Shown here piece by piece: positions 35,628 to 46,739 of a stretch of 64,000 nucleotides of DNA. The position numbers and the translations under genes were made by a program. This DNA is from Thermochaetoides thermophila DSM 1495 (Eukaryota > Ascomycota > Sordariomycetes > Sordariales > Chaetomiaceae), in assembly GCF_000221225.1 (NCBI RefSeq), contig NW_006383034.1, positions 2,232,001-2,296,000 on the forward strand, given 5' to 3'. Numbering within the stretch: the stretch's first letter is position 1; every line of letters starts with the position of its first letter. The notes beneath the pieces were generated by a model that searched no databases, was not told the origin of the DNA, and was given only the letters and a program-made list of their open reading frames with translations.

Positions 35628-37200
35628 ATGTCGTCCGCTGCTTCTTCGGCCTTGCGTGCCTCTCTTCTTCGCTCCTCAGCCTCGTCTCGCTCTGCTGCTG
35701 CTGCTGCTGCTGCTGCTCGCCCGGCCTTCAGCAACCTCCGTGCCTCGCCCGTCTCTGTCTCTGCTCGCGCCGCTCCTGTCTACGTCTTTTCCCAGCATTT
35801 CATCAGTCGCCGCACCATGGCTACCGACGCCCCCATCAAGAAGATCAAGGTCAAGAACCCCATCGTCGAGCTCGATGGCGATGAGATGACCCGCGTCATC
35901 TGGAAGGACATCAAGGAGAAGTTCATCTACCCTTATCTGGATGTCGATCTCAAGTACTACGACCTGGGCATCGAGTACCGCGACCAGACCAACGACCAAG
36001 TCACCATTGATGCCGCTGAGGCCATCAAGAAGTACTCGGTTGGCGTCAAGTGCGCCACCATCACCCCCGATGAGGCTCGTGTGAAGGAGTTCAACCTTAA
36101 GCAGAGTATGTATAGTTTCCTATCGTGTTTCTGTAAACCGAGGGATGGCTAACATTTTGTTTTGCAGTGTGGCTCTCGCCCAACGGCACCATCCGTAACA
36201 TTCTGGGTGGCACCGTCTTCCGTGAGCCCATCGTCATCCCCCGCATTCCTCGCCTGGTTCCGGGCTGGAAGAAGCCCATCATCATTGGTCGCCATGCCTT
36301 CGGTGACCAGTACCGGGCCAAGGATACCGTCATCCCCGGCCCCGGCAAACTGAAGATGGTCTACGTCCCTGAGGGCGGCGAGCCCCAGGAGATTGACGTC
36401 TTCGAGTTCAAGAACGGCGGTGGTGTTGCTCAGACTCAATACAACACTGACGAGAGCATCCGCGGCTTCGCCCACGCCAGCTTCAAGCTCGCTTTGGATA
36501 AGGGCCTGCCCCTGTACATGAGCACCAAGAACACCATCCTGAAGCGCTACGACGGCCGCTTCAAGGACATCTTCCAGGAGCTGTACGACAACGAGTACAA
36601 GCCCCTGTTCGAGGCCAAGGGTATCTGGTACGAACACCGCCTCATTGACGACATGGTCGCCCAGATGATCAAGAGCAGCGGTGGCTACGTCATGGCCCTG
36701 AAGAGTGAGTTATTTTCTGTCGATCAGTTGATATTTCGGTCATGAACGGACACTAACTTTTTACAGACTACGACGGCGATGTCCAGTCCGACGTCGTTGC
36801 TCAGGGCTTTGGCTCCCTCGGCCTGATGACCTCGGTCCTCATTACCCCCGACGGCAAGACCTTCGAGTCTGAGGCCGCTCACGGCACCGTCACCCGCCAC
36901 TACCGCGAGTACCAGAAGGGCAAGGAGACCTCGACCAACCCTATTGCCTCCATCTTCGCCTGGACCCGCGGTCTCGTCCAGCGCGGCAAGCTCGACGGCA
37001 CCCCCGAAGTCGTCGCCTTCGCCGAGGCCCTCGAGCAGGCCTGCATTGACACCGTCGACATCGACGGTATCATGACCAAGGATCTGGCTCTCGCCTGTGG
37101 CAAGACTGCCCGCGAGGACTACGTCACCACCCGCGAGTACATGGATGCTGTCGACAAGCGGCTGCGTAAGAGCCTGCAGGAGAAGCTCCAGAAGCTTTAA
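35628..37200 (+). CDS. idpA: NADP-dependent isocitrate dehydrogenase with mitochondrial presequence and internal second start
   Basis: It oxidises isocitrate to 2-oxoglutarate, making NADPH. Three exons (35628-36105, 36168-36704, 36767-37200) give 482 aa. Residues 1-63 are Ala/Ser/Arg-rich with almost no acids, a clear mitochondrial targeting sequence that includes a poly-Ala run coded by CTG-phase repeats. Met64 (codon at 35817, context CACCATGG) begins the mature-type MATDAPIKKIKVKNPIVELDGDEM and would make a cytosolic form. Family signatures include YNTDESIRGFAHASF, MSTKNTILKRYDGRFKDIF, YEHRLIDDMVA and YDGDVQSDVVAQGFGSLGLM (second splice). Aspergillus nidulans idpA is known to make several compartment forms from two starts plus a peroxisomal C-terminal signal. 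Here the C terminus is QKL, not the SKL/ARL type, so peroxisomal import is doubtful. Confidence 0.95.
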
Positions 37201-38302
37201 GCGGTGATCAGTGTGCGAACGAGGTCTGACGAACGACGTCGAGCAAAATAAAATAAAAAAAAGTACAGGTCACGCTTTATAGTCCCATCAGGATGCTAAC
37301 TCCCAAATGTCGCTGCGTCCAAAAGGGGACTTTGAGCACCTGCCTCTAACCCTTGAGTGTGCTTCGACATGTGTATTAACACTGTTTCGGTAAAAGCCGT
37401 GCGAGACTCGCCAGGGATATGAAAGGTCTGCCTTTGAGTTGGATGTCCTTGACCCAGGCTCAGAAAAATAGAGGTGCCAAGGAGCTGGAAATCTCCTCGC
37501 CACTTATTGTGTATGCCTGGTCGTGTTCTGGATCGTTGTTTATTTTTGGCGTAACAGCATCATGTGCAGTATCTTCTGTCTGCGGAGGTCTGCAAGACCT
37601 TTGAAAACAAAGGGACACCGCACTGCTCTTGGGTGGCACTGCCGGGATGTCAGTTAGGGTCGACATTGTATCGTCGTGTGTACCACAGGGGGGAGGGGGC
37701 CGTCGAGGCGTGGATAGCTTGTACATAGAATAAATATGCTATCTCGTCTCGAACTTTCGTTCATCACATGTTGCTGTGAGGAGAGACCTATCTTTTATGT
37801 GTAACTGTTGGCTTGGGTTACTGCTGGTGTGCACTCCCCCACTCGAGTCTACGGGGGAGAGGCCTGTTGAAATGTATAATCCATGTTTATGACTGCATTA
37901 TCATTCTATCATCTGATTGTACATGTACAAGCAAAGCACAACACCGACAACGCCCAGACGCCCAAGTCCTAGAGAATACCTGTATACCCGTCAAGATATT
38001 TTGTTCTTTCCACCCAGTTTCCCGTGGTATGATAATGCAAAGGCCCCTGTCAGAGGCATGATCCAGCAAAACTCGATGGCCTCGAGACCTCAAGAGATAG
38101 GAAAGCAAAGTTATGTTGTCTATTGCAGTGCATTCTTGTGCCTAGTGATAGGTTAGTATGGAATGAGGAGGGGATGTAAGAAGAAAGAACCGTTCAAGGA
38201 ACTATAGTGAAAAGGACAGGTGAAAACACAAAAAAAAAAAAAGAATTCAAAGCAGAAAACGTACCAGTTCAGCAAGCCAGTAAAATCAGCAAAATCCCTC
38301 CT
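37201..38302. other. Convergent intergenic region
   Basis: Between isocitrate dehydrogenase (+) and Iec3 (-). AAATAAAATAAAAAA-like polyadenylation sequence at about 37245-37262. No gene seen. Confidence 0.6.
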
Positions 38303-39726
38303 CTAATCATCCGCGCCCCTAATAGAATCACCATCCCCTGCTGCAGCCGCCGCGGCGCCCGCACTCTTCCTAGGCTTCTTAGATGTCGGCGTGCTCTGCT
38401 CCCCAACACCCACATCGCTAACCTTCTTCTTTTTCTTCGCCGGCCGATTCGAGCCCCCCTTAGGCCTATACCCCGGGTCATCGTCCACAACCCTCTTCCT
38501 CTTGCCCTTCCCGCCACCGGCCGTGCTGACCGGTGTCATCACCCCGCCCGGCGTTCCGTACCCCTCGTCATCGACGTCGTCAAAGCTCTCAGCAATCGCC
38601 AACCGGCTGGCGGCGTTCGCGCGCTTGCTGCTGCGCACGCCAGACCCACGGGGGGTACACTCGCTTGAGCCGCCAGCCTTGCCACCGCGACGTCCGGATC
38701 CGGTGCCGCTGCCGCCGTGTGAGCCACCTTCGCCATCGTGGTCCTTGCCTTCCTTGGCGCCACCGTCCTGGTGCTCGCCGTCTTGGAGGAAGGTTTTTGG
38801 CGCGTTCTTGCGCAGCCAGTTGTAAACGGAGACGGGGTTGCGCAAGGCGAAGTCGCGGGCTGTGTCCTTGGGTACGGTAGGGTCTTGGTGGGCGAGAGGC
38901 GCGAGCGTCGGGAGAGGGGGTTCTTTTTTCTTTGTGGGCTTGGTAGCGTCGATGTTTGTGCCGCCATTGGGAGCGTTGTTGTTGGCTGCACTGGCGGCTG
39001 CGGCTTCTTCGCGAGACAGGCGCGTGTCGATCTCCCAGAGGTAGTTGTCGATGTCGTCGGCAGTTAGGAAGGATGGCGGATGAGCAGAGCCCTGCAAGGG
39101 GTCAGCAGGCGAATCGCGCCCGGCTTCGATATCGGCGACGAGTTCGGGGTAGTGATCGGCCGCGGACGCCCAGGTAAGATGGGGAACTTCGCGAAGCAGC
39201 TTCTTGTAAGATTTAGCTGGTCGGGGCCCTGGAGGAGGCGTAGTAGCACGGTCAATGTCAAGGGCAAGGGCCTCGTCGTCGGAGGGAGGATCCAGGCTGA
39301 GATCTATCCTTTTTTCTGGAGGAATCTGACCCGAATTATTCACATCTAGGAGCAGGTCCAGGAGACGGCTTGCCAACAAAAAGATACAATGTTAGCTTTG
39401 GCTCTTCTGTTTGTATGGCAGACCCCGGGGGCCCCCCGGGGGGGGGGCGGGGGGTTGGAAGGGGAAGGGGAAGGGGAAGGGGAAAGGGGCAACTAGGCGT
39501 ACTCTTTCTGAATGGCGAGTCTGCGCACAGTGGCTAGGGCCTTTTGCTCAAGCTTGTGAAGCTCCTCGCCCTCGTGCATCTTTTGGTCGAAGACGATGCG
39601 CATCTTGCGATACTTCTTCTTCCATGATCGGTATGTGGGCTTGTCCTCGGCCATTCTGGTGTCGGCAGAGTCATCCTCTGCTTTAACTCGCATATCGGAC
39701 TTGGTGCCGCGCGAGCTGGCTTCCAT
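38303..39726 (-). CDS. iec3: INO80 chromatin-remodelling complex subunit, Iec3 family
   Basis: Two exons on the minus strand (39726-39503 and 39368-38303; intron 134 nt) give 429 aa. The conserved N-terminal core MAEDKPTYRSWKKKYRKMRI and the splice-made IQKDRLLDLLLDVN match the Iec3 subunit known from fission-yeast INO80. The rest is acidic, then Gly/Ser-rich and Lys-rich (GKGKRKRVVDDD and AKKKKKVSD), with basic nuclear-localisation-type patches, as expected of a nuclear protein. A block at about residues 200-225, DFALRNPVSVYNWLRKNAP, is the only other ordered-looking part. The function is inherited from the family; sequence alone shows no catalytic motif. The intron carries an unusual C-rich tract in the transcript (see findings). 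Confidence 0.85.
39422..39490. repeat. G-run tract with (GGGGAA)n inside the iec3 intron
   Basis: The plus strand has a GC palindrome-like block of G and C runs followed by a long G run, then four to five GGGGAA units. On the gene strand the pre-mRNA is C/CU-rich. DNA G-quadruplex formation on the plus strand is plausible. Confidence 0.85.
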
Positions 39727-40313
39727 TCGCGTGCGTGACAGGGGAGCGGCTCAATTGACGATGACAATGACGATGATGGAAGACGATGGCGATGGCAACG
39801 GACGATGCGAAGTGCGAGTTGGAGGAAATAGGGGAGGGGGAGGGGGTTTTGGTGATGACGCGGTGCTGGCGCGTTGGGCGGAAGAAGGAGCAGAAGTTTG
39901 GCTTGAGCGTGTGTGGTGAGTGAGGGCGAGGCTTTCACAGCGCAAATTGGCTGGGCGCAATACTTAGCCGTGACCTCGTGGCTGCTCTCCCTGGGCCTCT
40001 GCGTCTCGGTAGCGTGTTGGATGGCGCGCTGCACCGATCATCCCCTGGAGCGGAGCCGCGCCCTAGTAATTGCGCGTAATCTTGTAATGCCAAGCCGAGC
40101 AATTTTGCTGCGATCACATGTAAGTTTCCTCGGCATTTCCGTAAGATTGACGTTACAATACCCGTATTTCAAGAGGATTTTCCTACAAAACCCCCAAGTA
40201 TCAGGCATATGAGAACATCAGGCCAGACATTGAATATTATATATCCCACTTCCTCGGTCCCTCCCACTGCGAAGCAACCTCACTCCAGCCAAGTTTTTTC
40301 TTCTTCAAGTTGT
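39727..40313. promoter_or_regulatory. Shared divergent promoter of iec3 and MYG1
   Basis: About 590 bp separate the two divergent start codons, so both genes must use this stretch as promoter and leaders. No TATA or known operator is obvious. Confidence 0.6.
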
Positions 40314-41423
40314 ATGTTTCGCTCTATCGCCCGCAAAATGGCTGAGACGGCAGCAAAGCGCCTCAAGACTGACGTGACCGTTGGCACACACAACGGCCAT
40401 TTCCATGCCGACGAGGCCCTGGCTGTCTATATGCTGCGCCAGCATGTGCCACAGTATATCGGTGCCCGCTTGGTGCGCTCTCGCGACCCTGCCGTTCTGA
40501 ACGAGTGCAGCATCGTCGTTGATGTCGGCGGCGAGTACGACCCGGCGCGCAACCGTTTCGACCACCACCAGAGAAGCTTCGCCACCACCTTCCCCGGCCG
40601 GCAGACTCGCCTGAGCAGCGCCGGCCTGGTCTACCTTCACTTTGGCCGTGGCATTATTGCGCGCAAGCTGGGCCAACCCGAGGAGAGTGAGCCCGTTGGC
40701 CTGGTGTGGAACAAGCTGTATGAGAGCTTCATAGAGGCTCTCGACGCACACGACAACGGCATCAACGTCTACGACCCCGAGCGCCTCAAGTCCGCGGGGC
40801 TGGAGAAGAGATTCTCCGACGGCAGCTTCACTCTCGGCGCCATGGTCGGCCGACTCAACCCTAACTGGAACGACCCGATTCCCGAAGACCCGGTCGAGGC
40901 GCAAGCGCAAGAAGACAGTCGCTTCGAGCAGGCTAGCCAGCGCATCGGCGAGGAGTTTGACCGCAGCCTGGAGTATTACACTCTGTCCTGGTTGCCAGCT
41001 CGCGATCTGGTGGCCGATGCATTCAAGGCACGATATGAGTGGGACAGCGAGGGCCGCATTATGGTGTTCAAGGGCCAGTCTCCTCCGTGGAAGGACCACC
41101 TCTACGCGCTGGAGGAGCAGGACCCTGATGCCAACCAGGTTTACTACGTGCTCTATCCGGAGAAGCCTGTGGAGGGCTCTAAATGGAGGGTGCAGTGTGT
41201 TCCGGTGACCAAGGACTCGTTTGAGAGTCGCAAGCCACTGCCCGAGCACTGGCGCGGCTTCCGGGACGAGGAGCTGGACCGCACTTCCGGTGTCAGTGGC
41301 TGCGTCTTTGTGCACGCTTCGGGCTTCATTGGAGGGAACAAGACATTCGAGGGCGCCCTCGCCATGGCGAAAAGGGCTTTGGAGCTGGAGAGGTTGGAGG
41401 AGCTGTCGATGGACCTTCCTTAA
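40314..41423 (+). CDS. MYG1-family 3'-5' RNA exonuclease (DHH-like)
   Basis: An intronless gene encodes 369 aa from the Met at 40314. MYG1 proteins are RNA exonucleases of the DHH superfamily acting in nucleus and mitochondria. The metal-binding signatures are present: THNGHFHADE (His26, His29, His31, Asp33, Glu34) and VDVGGEYDP followed by FDHHQR (Asp83-His84-His85-Gln86). The first Met gives a short basic MFRSIARKMAE start that could act as a mitochondrial signal; the second Met, eight codons on (40338), would remove it, so dual targeting by start choice is possible. The frame is also open 35 codons upstream of the chosen start, but that part is low-complexity. Length fits the family. Confidence 0.93.
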   Translation: MFRSIARKMAETAAKRLKTDVTVGTHNGHFHADEALAVYMLRQHVPQYIGARLVRSRDPAVLNECSIVVDVGGEYDPARNRFDHHQRSFATTFPGRQTRLSSAGLVYLHFGRGIIARKLGQPEESEPVGLVWNKLYESFIEALDAHDNGINVYDPERLKSAGLEKRFSDGSFTLGAMVGRLNPNWNDPIPEDPVEAQAQEDSRFEQASQRIGEEFDRSLEYYTLSWLPARDLVADAFKARYEWDSEGRIMVFKGQSPPWKDHLYALEEQDPDANQVYYVLYPEKPVEGSKWRVQCVPVTKDSFESRKPLPEHWRGFRDEELDRTSGVSGCVFVHASGFIGGNKTFEGALAMAKRALELERLEELSMDLP

Positions 41424-42420
41424 ACGACCTGACGGGGGTCTTTGGGTGAGACCGGTTTAAAGGAGGAGCATGGCGCTCCTAGTAGGAAGTGGGTGACTGC
41501 ATCGTGTCCTCTCTGTAGGTCAGAGTACACGACGAGAGGAGAGCGCACAATGAAAGGCAGAGAATAATGGGGTTTTCGGTCAACCCGATCAGCTCGGCTA
41601 GCTCGGCAGCCCAATGTACCTCCACGAGACGTCGTAATGGCTGAACCAACATCTCAGCCTAGGTTTTACGATTCTACTACACAAAGCAACCCTCAACGGC
41701 ACACCTGTCTCGGTGGTCAGGGAATCCACTGGCTTCCTATCAAGACAAAGAAGGAAGGTTCAGATAGTTACAGAGACAAATCATGAAACCTCCATTCGAG
41801 AAGACGCCATTGCTCCCAATGTCGACGCTCCCCTTGATCATTTCCATGACCTTATCTCACATCGTTTTCCGCTCAACCTGATCACAATCTCAGACGTCCG
41901 TATCCCTTTTTGACCCAAAGACATGGGAGTGGCCGGAAAAGCGAATGAGTGACCCTCATCATCGTACATAGCTCACTGTTTAGCATCAGACCAAAACAGA
42001 GGGAAGCCAGTGTGGAAACGAGCCCTTTGCCAGAGTTGAGCCATGGAAATACAAAGGAGAAATGAGTACAGAAAAGAAAAGCCAAGACAAGCAACCCAAG
42101 CAGCCCGTTATCTTTTTCACTACCCTTGTTGCTGTTGCTGTTATTGCTGATCATCATCCATCCATCATCCATCATCATCATCATCAAACCAAAACCTATC
42201 AACCAAGCCCAACGCCGCAAAACAGAATCTGTTACTTTTTTTTTCTTTCGATGATCTTTTCATGATCTCGTAAGTTTCTTGGTTCCTGTTTTGGTTGCAA
42301 AAATCAAGGGAATCTCAACTCCTTTACTGGGGGCAGCTGTCGTAGCAGCAACCCCTCTGGATAAGCCTGCTTAGGACAAAGTCATAGTAAGCGAGACGTA
42401 TGTAGGCGGCGGAAACCCCA
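41424..42420. other. Convergent intergenic region
   Basis: Between MYG1 (+) and endosulfine (-). Contains a CATCAT run at about 42150-42185 and a poly-T run near 42235. No gene seen. Confidence 0.6.
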
Positions 42421-43031
42421 TTACCGTTGCTGGCTGGCTGAAGTCTCATTGGAAGCACCATCCTCCTGGGCTTGTTGCTGACCGTCCTGCTGCTGCCGCT
42501 CCTGCTGCTCGGCCTCGGCCCTCTTGCGTTCCTCTTCCTCCTCACGCTCCAGATCCTCAGCGCTCGTCTCGCGATGCAGGAAGCTGCTCTCCTTAACCGG
42601 GCTGCCGGCCGACATGCTAGGATGGTGCTGCTGGTGCAGATGGGGATGCAGCAAACTGCCGATGCCGTTGGGTCCCGATACGGGAGTCGTCAGGTGCGGG
42701 ATCTTCTCAGGAACGGGATGCTGCGAGCCGACGGCGCCGGCGTCCACGCTGTCGCCCTTGCCGGCCTTGCTCATGGCATAGTCGCCGCTGTCAAAGTACT
42801 TGCGCTCCTTGAGATGCTTGGCGAAGTGGTCGCTGCGGCTGGGCAGCTTGCCGTACAGCCGGAAGAGCCGCTGCTCTTCAGGGGAGAGGGACTGCGGTCG
42901 ACAACTTGGTCAGCGAAACCGTCTTTTTGTAGTGTAGATGCCCACTTCATATGCAGATACGCAGAAGAAAAAGTAGGGGACAACAGTGGTCTTACATTGA
43001 TATCGATCTTCTTGGCTTTGTGAGGGTTCAT
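42421..43031 (-). CDS. igo1: Endosulfine/ARPP-19 family protein (Igo1-like PP2A-B55 inhibitor)
   Basis: Two exons on the minus strand (43031-42996 and 42891-42421; intron 104 nt) give 168 aa. Exon 1 encodes just MNPHKAKKIDIN; exon 2 begins SLSPEEQRLFRLYGKLPSR and reaches the invariant KYFDSGDY motif. Ser47 in FDSGDY is the site that Greatwall/Rim15 kinases phosphorylate in this family, turning the protein into a PP2A-B55 inhibitor during quiescence or mitotic entry. The second half is Pro/His-rich, then a Glu/Arg and Gln-rich tail of low complexity. Position of the intron after residue 12 explains why an internal Met (MSKAGKG) looks like the start in a single-frame view. The gene is convergent with MYG1. 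Confidence 0.93.
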
Positions 43032-44319
43032 GGCTGCGATGCTGACAACGATTTGCCACGGTTGACTGACGGCGGGGTTGTTGACAGGTAAAGCCAAGGA
43101 CCAGTTGGGTTGTCCAGTGATATTCGTCGGTCAGGTCCCGCGAAGCTTTCCGAGGCTGTGTGCTTCCCGGCGGTTCACGGTTCAAATACACAAAGCTCCA
43201 AAGGAGAGGCCGCTGGGTTGATGACAAGAAATACAGTCCCTCTCAAGCTCCAAATCAATCCTTGGTGTCAGCTGATATGGGAGATCCGCCGATCGGCTGG
43301 GATGGCAGCAATTCGTAGGTTCCAAATGTTCCAAATAGTCCGGGATCGCTGAACGAGCGACGCTGGGCTGGCTGCGGTCGTGCTCGTCGACTGTGTTCGT
43401 GCTCGCTGTGGTCGAAGTCTGAAGGACAACCCAGAGCGGGATGGTGGAGACGTGCAAGTGGTCAAAGTGGAGGCGGAGTTTCGTCACTGCGGTCCACTTT
43501 GGGCTTGGAAGGGAGGGGCTTTGGGTTGTTCAATAACACCGCTTAAAGCAGCGATGGCTAGGGATAGGCCGACGGGAGCGATTTACGTGCGGTCACGGAA
43601 AAAGTCGGCCAAATCAGATGTTAACCGCTCGTTAATTGTTTATTCTGCTCTACAATGTTTCTATTCACCAAACGGAGCACTGTTTTGACTGTTTTCTGGG
43701 AACCGTTAGAGTCGTGCATCTGTAGGGCTGATTCATGTCCGTTAGGGCGGTACTCGGAAGACCCTGGGTGGCTCGGTGCTTTGACCAGGTCCAGCCGACC
43801 TCTTGGGCTCCAAAGCCTCTGAGCCTCCATCCTAAGACCTGCAGCTTTGTCGCCTGTCACTGTCACCACTCGCAAGTACCATCCACCAGTCAACAGCCGG
43901 TCTTGCCCACCACTAAGATCCCGGCCGTCCACTCCATCGAACCATAGCCGCTCTTGATTCGTCTGGCTGCCGGGACAATTTCCATTTACTTGCACACCGA
44001 CTGCATCATCTACATGTTTCTGGTTTGACCTGGGATATCTGCGCAGGCTTAGCTCTGGGCGCCTGTGATCTGTACGACTTCATTTTATCACAGCGCGAAG
44101 ACCATCATGAATTCAATTTAACTCTTACATTCTAGCCACGCGTCTTTTCCGGTTCCCTTCCCAGATAGTCCGATGTGTAGCCAACTTTCGCATGTCTAAA
44201 CTCCAAAGCAATGCAGCCAACGTTTACGTATCACACAGAAGCGAGGAAAAAATGTGGCCACGAGAATAAGGAGAAACGCAACGTTGGACTACCCCTTCCT
44301 CTTTTTACTCTTCTGGCGA
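43032..44319. other. Gene-free stretch
   Basis: Promoter of igo1 and 3' region of the glutaminase gene. No gene seen. Confidence 0.5.
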
Positions 44320-46739
44320 TCAATAAGGAGGCGCCTCTTGCAGTGCTAGTATGGAAAACACGGCGCCGACGACAGGCCGAGCTACGAACACGGGGCCGTT
44401 GGCCGGGTAAGCACCGGTGACGGAGTCGAAGAGATCAGTCATGGCCCGGTCAGTCGTTGTATCGCTAATCCAGCGGGCCAGCTTGGAGATGAACATGGCA
44501 CGGGTCTCTGGTTTAGCCACAGCCGCTGCGAACATCTCCCAGTCCGACTTGGTCCAGTTATGCCGCGAATCGAGAGGCACCGCGTACTCGTTGGCAACCG
44601 TCAGGTAGAAATCGCTCTGCATGTCGTAAATGGCCTGGTCGATGAACTGCAGATTAAGGAGCTTGTCGGCGTAAATGTTGTAAAGCAGACCTATCTGGTT
44701 AGTCTCGAGTCTCCTGCTGGAAATGAGGCCAAGACCTACCATGGCTGTTGCTATTTCCGTAGCTCAACGTCGTATGAGGCGGCGAGGCCTTTGCGTTGAT
44801 GGCGAACCTCTTCCACTCTTGAAGGTACCGGTCGGCAACGTCCCCGAAGACATCCTTGTTGTTTGTTAACTGCGCAATCTGCGACATGGCCTTGAGCCCG
44901 ATGATGCCCTTGATGGCTAGGTTCGTCTGGTTTCTGCGGGCAAATGCTGTCAGCAAGGAGTTTCCTCGGCACGGATATCACCTCAACATACGCCAAAGTC
45001 CCCGCAAAGTCGTCAGTACTAAGCTGGCTCGCCGGGATCAGTGAGTCGTTCACCAAAAATTCTGCCCATTGCGACAGAAGCTTGTAGTGCTTCGCCAGAT
45101 ATTCGTTATCTCCCGTACGCTGCGCGTACGCTAGCGCCATGATGATCATGTTCCCGCACTCCTCCAGCGGCATTGGCTCATCATCGCCTGCCGGATATCC
45201 CTTGGCGATGGGGAAAGTGCCCAGATCATGCTCGGCATAGGCGTTTGGATATGCGCCACTCTCCTGATTTTCGAACAGAGGCTCCAGCAGGAAACGTCCC
45301 AGTGTGGCGTTGAGGTACAAGAAAATGGGATAGGCCGGGAAAATGACATCGACGGTCTGGATGTCGCTGTTGGAGCTGATCTCCTTCAGGAAGATGTACG
45401 GCTTGGCAGGGGTGCCCGCATACTGCAGCGCGCCAAAGGTCTGCCGGACAGCGAGCGTGGTAATCAGGGCATACTCGCGCCCGGCAGCTGCTTCAGAGTC
45501 ACGACGGATTTGCTCGTCAAGCCTGGCCGATACATCCAGGGCGTGGGCATAGTCATGGTAGAAGGAGACGACAGCAGCGGTCTCGTTGGGGTAGTATGAC
45601 GACCAGAGACCCGGCACCGGTTCTAGCTTGCCGCTCTGGCCAGCAAATTGGATGACACGATCTTGGATAATGCCGAGCGTAAGAACTCGCTCGACGATTC
45701 CGTCCTTTGTTATGTTGCCAAGGTCATGAGCTAATGCAAACACCGGCCTGAGGGGAGGGAGTCAGTAAAAGGGAACCAGACCAGGTTTGACTTGAGGAAG
45801 CTCACCAATTCTCTTGAACAGCGCGATAGCTAGTGTCTTTTGTGTTTTTGAGAACACTTTTCTTGACGAATTGGTTGCGAACCTCCGTGTCTGGGCCAAT
45901 CTGCCAAGTTACCTTAGGAATGTCAACATTTGTTGGTTGCCGCATTCGTGGTATCTCGACAACTTACATCCTTGCCAGCCTTTGTCGACAAGTACCAGTG
46001 GCCCCAACTGGCTACCTCGTGTGCCTCGCCAAACTCTACTTGGTTTTTACGGAAAAACTTGTGGTAGATGATGCCGTTCGTCGTGTTGGTTTCCCAATTT
46101 ACAATTTCGTTGATGTCGCCGCTGGCCCATTCTGTTCATGGTCATCATCCACTCGAAAAGCAGCGACGAAACAGTGTCCATAAAACCACGACATACCGCC
46201 AGTCACATCCATATACGTCCTAACCTGATGAGACTTCCCATCTGCCGACATGACCTTGATAGAAATATAAGAAAATTGTAACGACTGCCGCGCGACATCA
46301 TCTGGGTACACCGGAGACAGGAAATTGACCGTCATGGTGACCTTACCGGCCACGTCAAACGTGAAGATACTCTGGGTTGAGGTGTATGTCAACGATGTTT
46401 GATTGACAGGCTCCGGCCCCGGGGCCGCACCTAGCCAGTTGTAGGTCACTCCATCCACTGATACGAAGCCCTGCCACCCGAGGACGTGGCCCCTGAGGGA
46501 GGTGATTAGCTACGTGATAGCAGAGGGTGGTGTCCGTATGTGAGAGCTTACGTCCAAAAGCGTGGCCAAGAGCCTGGGAGGACCCCTCCAGATCCTCCCT
46601 GCAACCAGGCGTTCAAGTACGGCGATCGTACGGCCAGGGGAACAGCCGGTGGCCGCGCCGGCTCGAAGGCTGGCCGCGCAGATGTGCAGTGACAGCCCAT
46701 CACCGCGAGGGACGTTACGGCTATCTGTTTGAGCCACAT
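44320..46739 (-). CDS. gtaA: Secreted glutaminase A-family protein (GtaA-like)
   Basis: Seven exons on the minus strand: 46739-46552, 46492-46197, 46131-45968, 45912-45806, 45747-44992, 44933-44740 and 44690-44320, giving 691 aa. A signal peptide (MWLKQIAVTSLAVMGCHC...) points to secretion. The order and blocks match fungal GtaA: GHVLGWQGFVSVDGVTYNWLG near the N terminus, EWASGDINEIVNW made by splice 2, DVTWQIGPDTEVRNQF made by splice 3, ENWPVFALAHDLG made by splice 4, AEHDLGTFPIAKGYP and GNMIIMALAYAQRTGD in the middle, and a C-terminal DKLLNLQFIDQAIYDMQ block. GtaA releases ammonia from glutamine outside the cell, but homologues vary in substrate. For intron 3 a later AG would also stay in phase; the earlier one (exon start 45912) was chosen because it restores the family VTWQ block. 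Confidence 0.92.

Noticed and set aside
40305..41315. 336-codon open frame on the minus strand
   Set aside because: It is the antisense of the intronless MYG1 gene, open because of GC-rich codons; its translation has no motif.
45901..45911. Later acceptor for intron 3 of the glutaminase
   Set aside because: In phase, but it removes the VTWQ block that the family keeps; the earlier acceptor was preferred.
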